64,000 nt of DNA from Listeria monocytogenes ATCC 19117 (GTDB taxonomy: Bacteria > Bacillota > Bacilli > Lactobacillales > Listeriaceae). A program made the translations under genes and the position numbers. The notes below the pieces were generated by a model. That model was not told where the DNA came from, did no database searches, and saw only the letters and a program-made list of their open reading frames with translations. The DNA is taken from the NCBI RefSeq assembly GCF_000307025.1, contig NC_018584.1, positions 2,294,001 to 2,358,000 on the forward strand, read 5' to 3'. Shown here one piece after another: positions 10,866 through 20,394 of the stretch. Every line of letters begins with the position of its first letter. The stretch's first letter is position 1.

Positions 10866-11543
10866 TTAATCACGACCTGTAAATAGGCGGAGTAAGAACA
10901 TGAATAAGTTAAGGAAATCAAGGTATAAATTCAGCGCAAGCATTGGTACATCTGCTAATTCCACATCGCGCTTCATGATTTGGTTGAAGTCATACAAAAT
11001 ATATAGTGAGAAAATAATCGTTCCGCCTGCTGAAATAATTGTTGATAGCATAGAACCTAATGGTAAAAAGACTCCTACAAAGCTAAATATAACGAGAATA
11101 ATAATCGCAGCGAATAAAGCACTGCTTAAGAAAGATAAGTCTTTTTTCATTTTTGCGCCAATAAAAGCTAGCGTTGTGAAAGTAACGGTTGCTGTAACAA
11201 ATGCCATTAGAACGGCGGCACCTTGCCCTGCACCAAAATAATATGTCAAAGTTGGTCCAAGCGTTAAGCCTGTGACAAACGCAAATGCTAGTACTACTGG
11301 GTATCCTACCACTTTATTAATAGTTTTACTTCGACGCACTACCATCGCTGTGATAAGTAACGCGACTTCTAAGACGACAAGAGGCAAATAAAGTTCTGGA
11401 CTTAATTTACTCCCAATCGCAGCACCGATAGATGCAAGTAGCAAAGAAAATACAAACCAATTAAGTATTTTTTGCATAATAATTTGTTTCTCAGTTCTCT
11501 TTTCTGTGTTTGCTCGCTCGGATGTGTGATTGATTTCGTTCAT
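10866..11543 (-). CDS. Bax inhibitor-1-like membrane protein (YetJ family)
   Basis: 225 residues from the ATG at 11541-11543; GAGGAG sits eight bases upstream, whereas it is too close to the ATG six bases further up. A polar N-terminus of about 25 residues is followed by seven hydrophobic segments spanning nearly the rest of the protein, ending with LLRLFTGRD. The family includes B. subtilis YetJ, a pH-sensitive calcium leak channel; the pair of aspartates expected near the C-terminus may be those in YDFNQIMKRD and NLYLDFLNL. Calcium leak activity here is inference from the family. Confidence 0.85.
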   Translation of the reverse strand: MNEINHTSERANTEKRTEKQIIMQKILNWFVFSLLLASIGAAIGSKLSPELYLPLVVLEVALLITAMVVRRSKTINKVVGYPVVLAFAFVTGLTLGPTLTYYFGAGQGAAVLMAFVTATVTFTTLAFIGAKMKKDLSFLSSALFAAIIILVIFSFVGVFLPLGSMLSTIISAGGTIIFSLYILYDFNQIMKRDVELADVPMLALNLYLDFLNLFMFLLRLFTGRD

Positions 11544-11627
11544 TAACATTTCTCCTCTTCCAATTGATTAGTTTTATTATATCAAAAGAATTATTACAAT
11601 TCTATCGGTCTTGCGTTGGAATTTCAC

Positions 11628-11655
11628 AAAAAAAGAAGCGCACGAGGCACTTCTT
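11628..11655 (-). terminator. Possible terminator after the HAD gene
   Basis: A short imperfect stem (GAAGTGC with GCGCTTC) lies immediately after the stop codon and is followed by a strong T run on the minus strand. The stem is weak, so confidence is moderate. Confidence 0.5.
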
Positions 11656-12434
11656 TAAATTAAATCAAATTGTTTCAAGCCAAGCATAATGCCGTCACTA
11701 TTGTTATCTTTCGTTACAAAAGTAGCTTTTTCTTTTAATAATGGTACGGCATTTTCCATTGCAATGGCATAATCCACTGCGCCAAACATTTCTAAATCGT
11801 TCATTCCATCACCAAACGCATAAGTTGGAACGTCTTGATAGCCCATTACTTCAAGTAGCTTCGAGATACCAACTGCTTTAGATCCGCCTTTTCTTAAGAC
11901 GTCATTACTAAATGGTGTGTTGCGAACAAATTGTAATTCTGGAAAGCGTTCTGGAAAATAATCATCACCAGTTTCGAGTAAAAGAAGAGCCATATTGATG
12001 TTTTCTTCTTTATACATATTAGGCCTTACTTCTGGCATTGGCTCGCCTAAAAAATCATAGTGTGCTTTTACAACTGGTGTACTTGCGGTTGCGCCAATTC
12101 TTTTATCATTATAATAGCAAACCTCTACATTTTGTGATTTAGCTTCTTCCGTCAAACGAGCAAGTAAATCAGCATCAATCACATCTTCGTACACTTTTTC
12201 TCCTTCAAAGATAGCCATTTGTCCGTTCATCATTACTGCGGATTCAATGCCGGTAATTTTCATTTGATGACTGATTTCTATGAGCGTCCGACCAGTAGCA
12301 ATAACAGGAATAACATTATTTTCTCGAAGTTTATCAAGTGCTTGAAGCGAGGTATCAAGTACTTTGGATTCACTATTTAACAGTGTTCCATCCATATCAA
12401 AAAAACAAATTCCACGTGGTTTCACATTATTCAT
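11655..12434 (-). CDS. HAD-family (Cof-type) phosphatase
   Basis: 259 residues, typical of Cof/HAD-IIB hydrolases that dephosphorylate small molecules such as sugar phosphates or nucleotides. Motif I is FFDMDGTLLNS (nucleophile and acid/base aspartates), motif II the threonine in PVIATGRT, motif III the lysine in LRKGGSKAVG, and motif IV FGDGMNDLEMF. The C2-type cap lies between motifs II and III. AAAGGATG precedes the start. The substrate cannot be deduced. It probably has its own transcript, given the flanking gaps. Confidence 0.9.
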   Translation of the reverse strand: MNNVKPRGICFFDMDGTLLNSESKVLDTSLQALDKLRENNVIPVIATGRTLIEISHQMKITGIESAVMMNGQMAIFEGEKVYEDVIDADLLARLTEEAKSQNVEVCYYNDKRIGATASTPVVKAHYDFLGEPMPEVRPNMYKEENINMALLLLETGDDYFPERFPELQFVRNTPFSNDVLRKGGSKAVGISKLLEVMGYQDVPTYAFGDGMNDLEMFGAVDYAIAMENAVPLLKEKATFVTKDNNSDGIMLGLKQFDLI

Positions 12435-12488
12435 CCTTTACTAACATAATATATCCATCATACCAATCTTACGGATACAAAGTAAAGG

Positions 12489-13274
12489 CTATTTGTACAT
12501 AACAAAATCTCCGGTGTGCTCAAAACCTAGGCGGTGATAAATTTCTCCTGCTACTGGGTTATCATAAAACAAACATGGTTTTTTGCCTTCTGCTAATACA
12601 TCACAACATAATTTTTTTAGAAGTGTACTTGCAAAACCACGTTGTCTATAACCATCGCTCGTCGCTACACCTGTAATCATTGCTGAAAAGGAATTTTCTG
12701 CAGATGTTTCTGCTACAGCAACAACTTCTTGGTCTTGTTCAATATAATAAATTCGTTTCACGCCTTTTTCAATTTGGCGAATAATTAATTCTTCATTTTC
12801 ATCGCGTGAACCAAATTCTTTAATGTGTTTGCGCATTTTAATAATTGGAGCTACGTCTTCTGCCACTGCCGTTCTGACAATAACGTCTTGATTTACAGAA
12901 ATACGATTTACATGTTCGCATTCGCAAAAATAAGTGTCTTGTCTTTTTTCGGCAAGTTCTGGTAAAAATGGTTCCAATTCCTTTGTGACACGAGAAATAC
13001 CGCTAACTTCGTATGTATCATGCTTAGCAATAATTTCTGAGAAAGCTTTTGCATCAAAATTAGCATCTTTTGAATACGGTAAGAAAAACGTATCGAATCG
13101 AAGTAACAATGCATGTAATTTGTCTTCTGAATCGAATTCACCCCAAAGATCTTGCACATCACTCTCGTAACCAAAATTTTCGATATCCCCAATAATAAAT
13201 AAGTTGAGGGTTGCTTCGGGTTTTAAAAGTGCCATTACTTCTTCATTATCAGATACAGTTAGTTTTCTAATCAT
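12489..13274 (-). CDS. GNAT-family N-acetyltransferase
   Basis: 261 residues from MIRKLTVSDNEEV. The ATG at 13272-13274 has AGGAG eight bases upstream; the longer frame begins in non-coding sequence. The C-terminal half carries the acetyl-CoA binding segment with RQRGFASTLLKKL and the typical final strand LFYDNPVAGEIYHRLGFEHTGDF. The N-terminal half looks like a degenerate second GNAT-like domain, as in several two-domain Listeria and Bacillus acetyltransferases. The substrate is unknown. It is followed by a 50-base gap and the HAD gene in the same direction. Confidence 0.85.
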   Translation of the reverse strand: MIRKLTVSDNEEVMALLKPEATLNLFIIGDIENFGYESDVQDLWGEFDSEDKLHALLLRFDTFFLPYSKDANFDAKAFSEIIAKHDTYEVSGISRVTKELEPFLPELAEKRQDTYFCECEHVNRISVNQDVIVRTAVAEDVAPIIKMRKHIKEFGSRDENEELIIRQIEKGVKRIYYIEQDQEVVAVAETSAENSFSAMITGVATSDGYRQRGFASTLLKKLCCDVLAEGKKPCLFYDNPVAGEIYHRLGFEHTGDFVMYK

Positions 13275-13363
13275 GTGCCACACTCCTATTTTGAAAATTG
13301 TCTTCATTTTACGTGAGTTAGGTAGGTTCGTCAAGCCCTGAATCTTACTATTTTGCGCCATAT

Positions 13364-13396
13364 AAAAAAGCTCGGGACAATTAGTCCCAAGCTTTT
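13364..13396 (-). terminator. Terminator after the small HTH gene
   Basis: AAAGCTCGGGAC pairs with GTCCCAAGCTTT with one mismatch, and a run of A on the plus strand gives the T run for the leftward transcript. It overlaps the last codon of the HTH gene. Confidence 0.82.
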
Positions 13397-13739
13397 ATGA
13401 TTCGTAATGAATTTCGCCAATTTTCAACATTAAGCTGATAGCGTTGAATTTTTCATCTCCAAGATGCATTTTGTTTGTATCTTGAAAAGTGATAGGTGCT
13501 GCTGTAATCGCTTCTTTCGGTTGTTCAAAGAACTTTTCTTCAAGTGCCAAACTTTCTGTAATTTGCGATATGTATTTTTGGAATTTATTTTCGTTTCTCA
13601 TTTTCCCAATCATCAATGCTTTTAAAGTGTTTTGAGAAATCCCGACTGCAAGCGCGAATGTTCTATGAGTGTATCCATTTATTTTCATATAAAGTGACAA
13701 ATTAGTGGCAATTCTTTGTTTTTCTGCCTTGTTTTTCAT
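13395..13739 (-). CDS. Small HTH (XRE-like) regulator
   Basis: 114 residues. Residues about 10-60 form a helix-turn-helix of the XRE/Cro type: NLSLYMKINGYTHRTFALAVGISQNTLKALM has the expected first helix, turn and recognition helix. The C-terminal 50 residues show no known domain. The start has GGAGGTTCACCC upstream. It stands alone between hemH and the acetyltransferase, with a terminator on its 3' side. Its target is unknown; autoregulation would be usual. Synteny places it at lmo2210. Confidence 0.65.
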   Translation of the reverse strand: MKNKAEKQRIATNLSLYMKINGYTHRTFALAVGISQNTLKALMIGKMRNENKFQKYISQITESLALEEKFFEQPKEAITAAPITFQDTNKMHLGDEKFNAISLMLKIGEIHYES

Positions 13740-13851
13740 TTGGGTGAACCTCCTGTCTTTCTATAGTTATCATTATGCCCGGTGAAGATGAGAATTTGAT
13801 TAAAACTTCATAGTATTTAGCTAAAAATATTGAAAACGTTTTCTTTGTTTT

Positions 13852-13885
13852 AAAAAAATATGCCGGAATAACGAATATCCCGGCA
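13852..13885 (-). terminator. Terminator of the hemE-hemH operon
   Basis: TGCCGGGATATTCGTTATTCCGGCA forms a stem with a small loop on the minus strand directly after hemH, followed by a T run. Confidence 0.85.
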
Positions 13886-13895
13886 AGTACTTTAT

Positions 13896-14825
13896 TTAAT
13901 TGCTATATTTTTCCCAAACAACCGTCCTTAATACTTCTAAGAATTCTGGGTCCGAGTTTGGCATTGGTGGTCGGTGATAAATCGCGCCCACTTCATCGGT
14001 AACTACTTTACATTCATAATCATTATCATATAAAACCTCTAAATGTTCAGCCACAAATCCAACTGGTGTATAGATAAAGTGTTTATATTTTTCTCGACCG
14101 TAAAGTTCTCTTGTTAAATCTTGTACATCAGGTCCGAGCCACGGCTCCCCAGTTTTCCCTTCACTTTGCCAACCTAACGCGTAATGAGGTACTACTACTT
14201 TTTCGAAAATGAAATCTGCTGTTTCTTGCAGTTGATCTGGGTACGGGTCATTATGTTGTTTAATTTTCTCCGGTAAACTGTGTGCGGAAACAATTAAAAC
14301 AGTATCCAATAATTCATCAGCTGGAATTTGTTTTGCTGTTTCGTTAATTCTATCAGCCCACATTTGAATAAATTTGGGTTGTTTGTACCAATCATTGATT
14401 GCTTTGATACGAAGGCCACCTAGTTTATCAGCTGCATCTTTTGCTCTTTTGTTGTAAGCTTCGACGCTAAAGCTAGAGTAGTGTGGCGCTAAAACAATCG
14501 AGATTGCTTCTTCTATTCCATCTTTATGCATAGCTTCTACAGCGTCTTCAATAAAAGGTTCAATATGTTTTAAACCGATATATGCCTTGAATTCTACTTC
14601 GTCTTGCGATTCATTTAACGCTTTTTCTAATCCATAGGCTTGTGCTTCAGTAATTTTTGCGAGTGGAGATAATCCACCAATTGCATGGTATCTTCCGCGC
14701 AAATCCGCAATCATTTCTTCACTTGGCTTATGACCATGACGAATATCTGTATAGTAACGTTCAATATCTTCATCTTTGTACGGTGTCCCGTATGCCATTA
14801 CAAGTAGACCTACTTTTTTAGTCAT
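13896..14825 (-). CDS. hemH: Coproporphyrin III ferrochelatase
   Basis: Inserts Fe2+ into coproporphyrin III in the Gram-positive (coproporphyrin-dependent) haem pathway; also called CpfC. 309 residues, the usual Firmicute length, soluble. Family segments include [10 protein letters not shown] at the N-terminus, the region of the catalytic histidine in [13 protein letters not shown], and [13 protein letters not shown] with the conserved Glu. The gene overlaps hemE by four bases (ATGA), so translation is coupled. A terminator follows. Confidence 0.96.
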   Translation of the reverse strand: MTKKVGLLVMAYGTPYKDEDIERYYTDIRHGHKPSEEMIADLRGRYHAIGGLSPLAKITEAQAYGLEKALNESQDEVEFKAYIGLKHIEPFIEDAVEAMHKDGIEEAISIVLAPHYSSFSVEAYNKRAKDAADKLGGLRIKAINDWYKQPKFIQMWADRINETAKQIPADELLDTVLIVSAHSLPEKIKQHNDPYPDQLQETADFIFEKVVVPHYALGWQSEGKTGEPWLGPDVQDLTRELYGREKYKHFIYTPVGFVAEHLEVLYDNDYECKVVTDEVGAIYHRPPMPNSDPEFLEVLRTVVWEKYSN

Positions 14826-15883
14826 TTTATATCATCCTTTTTTAATAGAATTTCGCTACGTTCATGGATGTAATTAGTTAGTTTCTTCAACATTTCTGGT
14901 GGTACTTCCGGGAAAACGCCATGTCCTAAATTAAAAATATAACCTGGTTCTAGTACGCCTTCTTGCAAAATACGATTTGCTTCTTTTAAACATTTCTCTG
15001 GTGCAAGAAGTGTGGACGGATCCAGATTTCCTTGAATTGCTTTTGTTGGAACTTTTTTCCGAGCACTTGTGATGGTTTCACGCCAATCGACGCCAACAAC
15101 ATCAAGCGGCATTGTTTCCCATTCTGCTAAAAGATGACTCGCGCCAACTGCTTGCATAATAATTGGGGTTGTTGGATGAACTGCTTTCACTTCTCTAACA
15201 ATCATTTCGATTACTGGTCGAATGTATTCAGCATAGTCAGCTCGACTAAGTGCCCCTACCCAAGAATCAAACAATTGCACCGCAGAAGCGCCCGCATTAA
15301 TTTGCGCAATTAAATAATTCGCAGTCATTCGACCAAGTTTTTCCATTAGTATTGCCCAAACTTCTGGCTCGCGATACATAAAACTTTTTGTTTGGTGATA
15401 ATTTTTCGATGGACCACCTTCTATCATATAGCTAGCCAAAGTAAATGGTGCACCTGCAAAGCCAATTAAAGGTACATCTAGCATATCATCTGCCAATAAT
15501 TTTATCGTATCTAGGACATAAGGAACTTCTATTTCTGGTTTGAACATTGTCAGTTTTTCTACATCTTGGAAAGATCTAATAGGATTATGTATGACTGGAC
15601 CAATACCAGATTTGATTTCAACGTCTACTCCCATCCCCGGAAGTGGTGTCATAATATCTTTGTATAAAATGGCTGCATCAACACCATATTGATCTACTGG
15701 TAATTTGGTTACGTAAGCACATATTTCTGGCTGATGAGTAATTTCAAATAGAGAGTATTTTTCTTTTAATTTGCGGTATTCTGGTTGGGATCTCCCTGCT
15801 TGTCTCATATACCAAACCGGAATTCGGTCAACTTGTTCTTTTCGCGCTGCTTTTAAAAATAAATCATTCGTTATTTTTGTCAT
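14822..15883 (-). CDS. hemE: Uroporphyrinogen decarboxylase
   Basis: Removes four carboxyl groups from uroporphyrinogen III to give coproporphyrinogen III. 353 residues. The signature [16 protein letters not shown] is at residues 22-37, containing the conserved arginines that bind the substrate; [13 protein letters not shown] holds the catalytic aspartate region and [15 protein letters not shown] the conserved histidine. It is the first gene of a pair with hemH. The protoporphyrin/coproporphyrin oxidase (hemY) that often follows is absent here. Confidence 0.97.
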   Translation of the reverse strand: MTKITNDLFLKAARKEQVDRIPVWYMRQAGRSQPEYRKLKEKYSLFEITHQPEICAYVTKLPVDQYGVDAAILYKDIMTPLPGMGVDVEIKSGIGPVIHNPIRSFQDVEKLTMFKPEIEVPYVLDTIKLLADDMLDVPLIGFAGAPFTLASYMIEGGPSKNYHQTKSFMYREPEVWAILMEKLGRMTANYLIAQINAGASAVQLFDSWVGALSRADYAEYIRPVIEMIVREVKAVHPTTPIIMQAVGASHLLAEWETMPLDVVGVDWRETITSARKKVPTKAIQGNLDPSTLLAPEKCLKEANRILQEGVLEPGYIFNLGHGVFPEVPPEMLKKLTNYIHERSEILLKKDDIK

Positions 15884-16079
15884 CGAGTCGCTTCCCTTCT
15901 TTGTTCATTTACACACAATAGGCAACAGAACAATAAATAACTTCTCCAGATAAAAGGATACTAGAAAATTTGTATAAAACCAAACAAATTGCCTATCAGC
16001 TGTTTCAATTATGAAAAACGTGGAAAATAAAGGTGTAATCATTTTTCTTAATGGAATAAAACTGAAAGAAGGACTTATT

Positions 16080-16583
16080 ATGAAAAAAGTATTTATCACG
16101 ACTGGAACGGAGCACTACCTTCGTCAATTAATGGCAAATTATACTGGCGGAAATGTGACACTTCTACAAAACTTTTCCCAATCACTTTTGTATCAAGAGT
16201 CGACTGGTGAAAAACTTTTCCAAGAAGGCGCTGAGTATCGAGTATTGCAAAGCAGTGGTTCCTTAAAAGGTTTTGGAGTAGTCGTCTTTGAATATATCCA
16301 CCTCCGCGATGAAGAAATCCCTATTTTCTTGCAAATGTATCAACGAGCGAGTTTGCATTTTAGTGAAACGCCTGGCTTGCAAAGTACAAAACTCACAAAA
16401 GCGATGAATATGAATAAATTTTTAATTATTTCCTTTTGGGATTCTGAAGTATTTTTTCATGACTGGAAAAAAACACCTTTATCCAAAGAAATTACCAATA
16501 TCATGAAAAAAAATAATACTCAATCTGGATTCTCACATGAAGATATTTATCATTATCCAGAATTTTCCCATGATGCTAAATAG
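16080..16583 (+). CDS. Heme-degrading monooxygenase, HmoB/IsdG-like
   Basis: 167 residues from the ATG at 16080, which has GAAGGA seven bases upstream; the in-frame ATG at 16011 lacks one and would add a non-conserved 23-residue tail. Length and sequence resemble B. subtilis HmoB (YhgC, 166 residues), which lies by the hem genes there too. The ABM ferredoxin-like domain lies in the C-terminal two-thirds, with SFWDSEVFFHDWKKT typical of the haem-contacting region. It should open haem and release iron in the cytoplasm. It is divergent from hemE; no clear Fur box was found in the gap. Confidence 0.82.
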   Translation: MKKVFITTGTEHYLRQLMANYTGGNVTLLQNFSQSLLYQESTGEKLFQEGAEYRVLQSSGSLKGFGVVVFEYIHLRDEEIPIFLQMYQRASLHFSETPGLQSTKLTKAMNMNKFLIISFWDSEVFFHDWKKTPLSKEITNIMKKNNTQSGFSHEDIYHYPEFSHDAK

Positions 16584-16584
16584 G

Positions 16585-16624
16585 AAAAAGCGATTTGGAC
16601 CACTCATCCAAATCGCTTTTTTTA
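16585..16624. terminator. Bidirectional terminator between HmoB-like gene and ecsB
   Basis: AAAAAGCGATTTGGA pairs perfectly with TCCAAATCGCTTTTT, with T runs on both strands. Confidence 0.92.
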
Positions 16625-17845
16625 TTCGTACATTTTTTTCATTCTGACTGGTGCATAAAGGAACGTAAAGATAACTACAAAAGCCAAATTAATTCCTAAA
16701 ATGATCATCCCACTGATGGTCCCATTTTGTGCAATGCCAATCACACTAAAGAGTAGTGCTTGAGCGAGTAACAAAATCCGAAGAAAGTGAATAAAACTGC
16801 GATGACGATAACGATCATTAATCGGATAAAGTCGTAGCATAATTTGTGCATCATAATGTTTTAACATCGGGATGAATTGAAAACCAGTTAAATACAAAAA
16901 TAGTAGTGAGAAAATGATATTTAAATAAAAACCTTGAACAAACACGAGTAAAATCACGGCAATTACGGTAAGTCTAATGTAAAGACCGGCATATTCATTT
17001 GTTCTAATAAATGTCCGACTGAACAAATAAGCAAATGTTTTTCTTTTCGCATAAGGAATTGGCTGATAAAGAAAATCGAGATAACTCCGTCTCCGAACCG
17101 TTCCTCGCAAATGAGGTACATCCGTAAATAGATTCACTAAACGATAGAACCGATTCATCCGCGCTTCTTCTTTATCCACTAAATATTCCCAGCGTAAAGT
17201 TACTTTTGCCGTTTTAGTTCGAAGCCAGTAGTAACTCGCCACAAGTACTACCAAAACCAAAGGAATAGAAATGTAAGGTGCGGCGACTAACGCAATATAA
17301 ATTAAAATAGCATTAAGGATAACACGAATAAACATCCACGTTGTATCCGCCTCTTCTAATTTCATACTTTCCCAACCAAAATAAATGTTCCACACTTTTA
17401 GCATACTGAGGACAATAAACAAAGTGAAAAACTGGCTGTACGGAACCTTTGTCACTTCCACATACATCGGCATACAAACCCCAAGCACAATTACAAAAAC
17501 ATATAATTGCATAAAGAAGCTCGCTATTTTTGCTTGGGTAAAATAACTATCCATTGCTTTTTCCTGTACAATTAAGTAAACAATATCCGGTTTTTTCAGC
17601 AACGTGGCAACAGGACTAATGGCAATTGAAGCAGTGAGTAAAATAACCATTAACGGAATAACGGGAAATGTGGGTTCAAGCGTCTTCACCCAACCAGCGT
17701 AATAAAAAATCCCCGCTCCAAGTCCAATCACAAGCACAAAAAGCAAATGATCATTAAACATATAACGAAGATAGCGCATGACTTCGGTCGTATAGGCACT
17801 AAAACGTTCTTTCCAAAGCGCTTTGCTGTCAAATATCATCTTCAT
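16622..17845 (-). CDS. ecsB: ABC transporter permease EcsB
   Basis: 407 residues with about ten hydrophobic segments and no ATP-binding site. It is paired with EcsA (17-base overlap) and lies near hit, as in the B. subtilis hit-ecsAB cluster. In Bacillus, Ecs loss impairs protein secretion, competence and processing of membrane proteins by RasP; the substrate exported is thought to be peptide-like. Basic loops such as RTKTAKVTLRWEY and DKEEARMNRFYR are probably cytoplasmic. EcsC is not present here. Confidence 0.92.
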   Translation of the reverse strand: MKMIFDSKALWKERFSAYTTEVMRYLRYMFNDHLLFVLVIGLGAGIFYYAGWVKTLEPTFPVIPLMVILLTASIAISPVATLLKKPDIVYLIVQEKAMDSYFTQAKIASFFMQLYVFVIVLGVCMPMYVEVTKVPYSQFFTLFIVLSMLKVWNIYFGWESMKLEEADTTWMFIRVILNAILIYIALVAAPYISIPLVLVVLVASYYWLRTKTAKVTLRWEYLVDKEEARMNRFYRLVNLFTDVPHLRGTVRRRSYLDFLYQPIPYAKRKTFAYLFSRTFIRTNEYAGLYIRLTVIAVILLVFVQGFYLNIIFSLLFLYLTGFQFIPMLKHYDAQIMLRLYPINDRYRHRSFIHFLRILLLAQALLFSVIGIAQNGTISGMIILGINLAFVVIFTFLYAPVRMKKMYE

Positions 17846-18587
17846 CAGCTTCCTCTTCCTTTGTCAACTGAATGTAAATTTCATCAAGTGAAGCTCCCGG
17901 CATTTCGAAGTTTGTTTGCAAGTCTTTCAGCGTTCCCTCTGCGCGAATCTCGCCTTGATGAATAATAATGAACGTATCGCAATATTTCTCAGCCGTTGCA
18001 AGTATATGCGTTGACATTAAAATGCTTGCACCTTTACTACGCATTTCGTCCATCCAGTTAAGTAATGACTGAATACCAAGTGGATCTAAACCAACAAAAG
18101 GCTCATCAATGATATATAATTTAGGTTCAATTAAGAAAGCCGACATAATCATTACTTTTTGTTTCATCCCTTTAGAAAAATGGGCTGGAAACCAATTAAG
18201 TTTTTTCTCTAAACGAAACTCCTTTAAAAGAGGCTTCATTCTTGCTTGCAGTTCTTCTTCTGATATACCATAAGCCATACCTGTTAATTCTAAATGTTCT
18301 TTTAAGGTTAATTCTTCATATAATACAGGTGTTTCAGGGATATAAGAGAATTGCTTTCTATATGTTTCTGTATCTTCCACTAATTGGTGATTATTGATTT
18401 TAATCGTTCCTTGTTTAGGATGCATTAGACCAGTTATATGCTTAATGGTCGTACTTTTCCCTGCCCCGTTTAGCCCAATTAAGCCAACAATTTGTTTTTC
18501 TTCAATCGCAAACGAAATATCTTTTAAGACTGGACGTTTGGTATACCCGCCCGTCAGGTGTTCAACTTCTACTAAAGCCATTTCCAT
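17829..18587 (-). CDS. ecsA: ABC transporter ATPase EcsA
   Basis: 252 residues, a single ABC ATPase domain. Walker A is GLNGAGKSTTIKH near residue 38, the signature is HFSKGMKQKVMIM, Walker B is KLYIIDEPFVGLDP, and the switch histidine is in STHILATAEKYC. The signature reads FSKGMKQK rather than LSGGQ, which is typical of EcsA. It drives the permease EcsB, whose gene overlaps by 17 bases. It is divergent from hit across a 154-base gap that presumably holds both promoters. Confidence 0.94.
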   Translation of the reverse strand: MEMALVEVEHLTGGYTKRPVLKDISFAIEEKQIVGLIGLNGAGKSTTIKHITGLMHPKQGTIKINNHQLVEDTETYRKQFSYIPETPVLYEELTLKEHLELTGMAYGISEEELQARMKPLLKEFRLEKKLNWFPAHFSKGMKQKVMIMSAFLIEPKLYIIDEPFVGLDPLGIQSLLNWMDEMRSKGASILMSTHILATAEKYCDTFIIIHQGEIRAEGTLKDLQTNFEMPGASLDEIYIQLTKEEEADEDDI

Positions 18588-18741
18588 ACCTCCTTACGTA
18601 ATCTTTAGTTAATAATAGCATATTCGTCCCTTGAACTGTCAAAATAATCCACCACCTACTATCTAACACATGCTTTTCACTGCTTTTTATGTTAAATTAA
18701 AATAGTACATAATTATATGTAATGAAAGGTGGTCATACTTA

Positions 18742-19164
18742 ATGGACGATTGCATTTTCTGCAAAATAGTTCGTGGCGAAATTCCTTCTGCCAAAGTGTA
18801 TGAAGATGATGAAGTATATGCTTTCCTCGATTTAGGCCAAGTTACAGAAGGTCATACACTCGTAATTCCCAAAAAACATGCTAGGAACACATTCGATTTA
18901 CCCGATGAAACGGCCGCTGAATTATTCCGCCGCGTACCAAAAATCGCGCGGGCATTAAAAGAAGCTTTACCGATTCAAGGATTAAATATTTTAAATAATA
19001 ATGAAGAAGTTGCTTTCCAATCTGTTTTTCATTGTCATATCCATTTAATACCAAGGTATAGCAAATCAGACGACTTTGGGTTAAAATGGAAAGATAACGC
19101 AGACTGGTATACACAAGAACGTTACCAAGAAATTGCTGAACTTATTGCAGCAAAAGTAGACTAA
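18742..19164 (+). CDS. hit: HIT-family nucleotide hydrolase
   Basis: 140 residues, the standard length for HIT/HINT proteins, which hydrolyse nucleoside phosphoramidates or dinucleotides. The histidine triad is seen as SVFHCHIHLIPRY (pattern His-x-His-x-His). DCIFCKIVRGEIPS at the N-terminus carries the usual two cysteines. AAAGGTGG precedes the ATG. It lies 29 bases upstream of the YtxH-like gene, so the two are probably co-transcribed, and is divergent from ecsA. The substrate in the cell is not known. Confidence 0.93.
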   Translation: MDDCIFCKIVRGEIPSAKVYEDDEVYAFLDLGQVTEGHTLVIPKKHARNTFDLPDETAAELFRRVPKIARALKEALPIQGLNILNNNEEVAFQSVFHCHIHLIPRYSKSDDFGLKWKDNADWYTQERYQEIAELIAAKVD

Positions 19165-19193
19165 AATGACTTTATGGATGGAGTGGAGTATAA

Positions 19194-19556
19194 ATGAATA
19201 AAAAATCACTTATTTTCGGTATTTTAGCTGGTGGGGCAATTGGAGCCGCAGCCTCGGTATTATTTGCTCCAAAATCCGGCAATGAGCTTCGAAAAGATAT
19301 TGTCGCTAAATCAGGTGAAGCAAGTGTTATTTTGAAAGAACTCGCATATAATGCAAATGAACTTATCCAATCCGTTCAAGTTCTCGGCACAGAAGGTTCC
19401 ACTTTATTAAAAGATGTTTCTTCTGACATCATGGAATCTGTTTCCAAATGGAATGAAGAAATGGAACCTGAGAAGAAACGCCTAAAAGACGAGATTAAAG
19501 ATATGCAAAAAACAATTTCCGACTTAGAAAAAACGCTAAAAAAAGATAATAAATAA
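19194..19556 (+). CDS. YtxH-domain membrane-associated protein (YhaH-like)
   Basis: 120 residues. A short hydrophobic Gly/Ala-rich N-terminal segment (ILAGGAIGAAASVLFAPKSG) is the YtxH signature and may insert in the membrane; the rest is a charged amphipathic helix with heptads near the C-terminus (about 85-118, Lys/Glu/Leu-rich). TGGAGTGG provides the ribosome site. It matches B. subtilis YhaH in position next to hit. Related proteins are stress-induced; the role here is unknown. A terminator follows at once. Confidence 0.8.
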   Translation: MNKKSLIFGILAGGAIGAAASVLFAPKSGNELRKDIVAKSGEASVILKELAYNANELIQSVQVLGTEGSTLLKDVSSDIMESVSKWNEEMEPEKKRLKDEIKDMQKTISDLEKTLKKDNK

Positions 19557-19562
19557 GTAGAG

Positions 19563-19590
19563 AAACTGGGCGACTGCTCAGTTTTTTTAT
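19563..19590 (+). terminator. Terminator of the hit operon
   Basis: AAACTGGGCGACTGCTCAGTTT forms a short stem with a mismatch and is followed by a run of seven T. Confidence 0.8.
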
Positions 19591-19738
19591 TTGTCTAAAG
19601 TCCCTTTCAAAAAAACGTCATAATTAGACAATAAATTCTCTAAAAAAAGCTTGAATTTTGTAGCATTTGAGCATACAATACTATGGTGCCTTCTGATGGA
19701 AGAGCACTATTTTAGCTATAACTGGAGGAAAGCTTACA

Positions 19739-20278
19739 ATGCGCTGCCTAAAATCAATCAACACAGAGCGACGAGACGAATTTAATCGACTTTTCCTAAA
19801 AGGAATTCTTGTCTGGCTAGCTGCCGTATGTATTTGTTTTTTAACACAACATTTAATCTATCCTGATCAACTTACAAATGATTATCAACTTGCTAGCTTT
19901 TTAGGTATTATATTAATTTACCCAATTCATAAATTACTTCATATTCTTGGATGTTTTAAATACCGTGAAGGAACTGTTATTCAGTGGCGTATTCACTTCT
20001 TTTTCCTTCCTTGTATTAAATTAAATATTAAGCGAATAATACCAAAATGGCATTACATTTTTTCGTTAATTCTACCATTTGTGATTATAACTACTATTTT
20101 AATCGTGTTAATGCTTTTAACGCCCATCGGACATTCAGGTATGTTCCTGATATTACTATCTGTCCACTTTGGAATGAGCTTTTCTGATTTTACACATATT
20201 AAAAAATTATGGAAAATGCCGAAGAATTGCTTTATCGAAAGTGCAGAACGCGGATTTTCTGTTTTAATTTCTGACTAA
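19739..20278 (+). CDS. DUF3267-family membrane protein
   Basis: 179 residues with four hydrophobic segments (about 23-40, 48-66, 105-127, 130-150). The HKLLHILGC segment resembles the HExxH-like core seen in DUF3267 proteins, a family sometimes linked with metalloprotease folds, but here the Glu is not present, so catalysis is doubtful. GGAGGAAAGC precedes the ATG. It corresponds by synteny to lmo2218 (B. subtilis YhaJ region). Function unknown. A 182-base gap with no recognised site precedes it, and a 116-base gap separates it from prsA2. Confidence 0.72.
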   Translation: MRCLKSINTERRDEFNRLFLKGILVWLAAVCICFLTQHLIYPDQLTNDYQLASFLGIILIYPIHKLLHILGCFKYREGTVIQWRIHFFFLPCIKLNIKRIIPKWHYIFSLILPFVIITTILIVLMLLTPIGHSGMFLILLSVHFGMSFSDFTHIKKLWKMPKNCFIESAERGFSVLISD

Positions 20279-20394
20279 ACCATAAGAATATCATTAAATT
20301 TCTTTCATCTTTTCTTTTTACCTTTAATTTATGTTATGATAGTTATTGTGTTAAGCGGGAATTATTCCAACAACTAAGGAGTGTGTTTTATTTA

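Noticed and set aside
13275-13361. Longer acetyltransferase frame
   Set aside because: The upstream part overlaps the terminator of the neighbouring gene and lacks a ribosome site; MIRKLTVSDNEEV is the usual GNAT start.
19739-20278. Zinc metalloprotease call for the DUF3267 protein
   Set aside because: HKLLHILGC has two histidines but lacks the catalytic Glu of HExxH.
20279-20394. PrfA box upstream of prsA2
   Set aside because: PrsA2 is known to respond to PrfA, but no TTAACA-NN-TGTTAA-like palindrome is present; TTAAGCGGGAATTA has too many mismatches.
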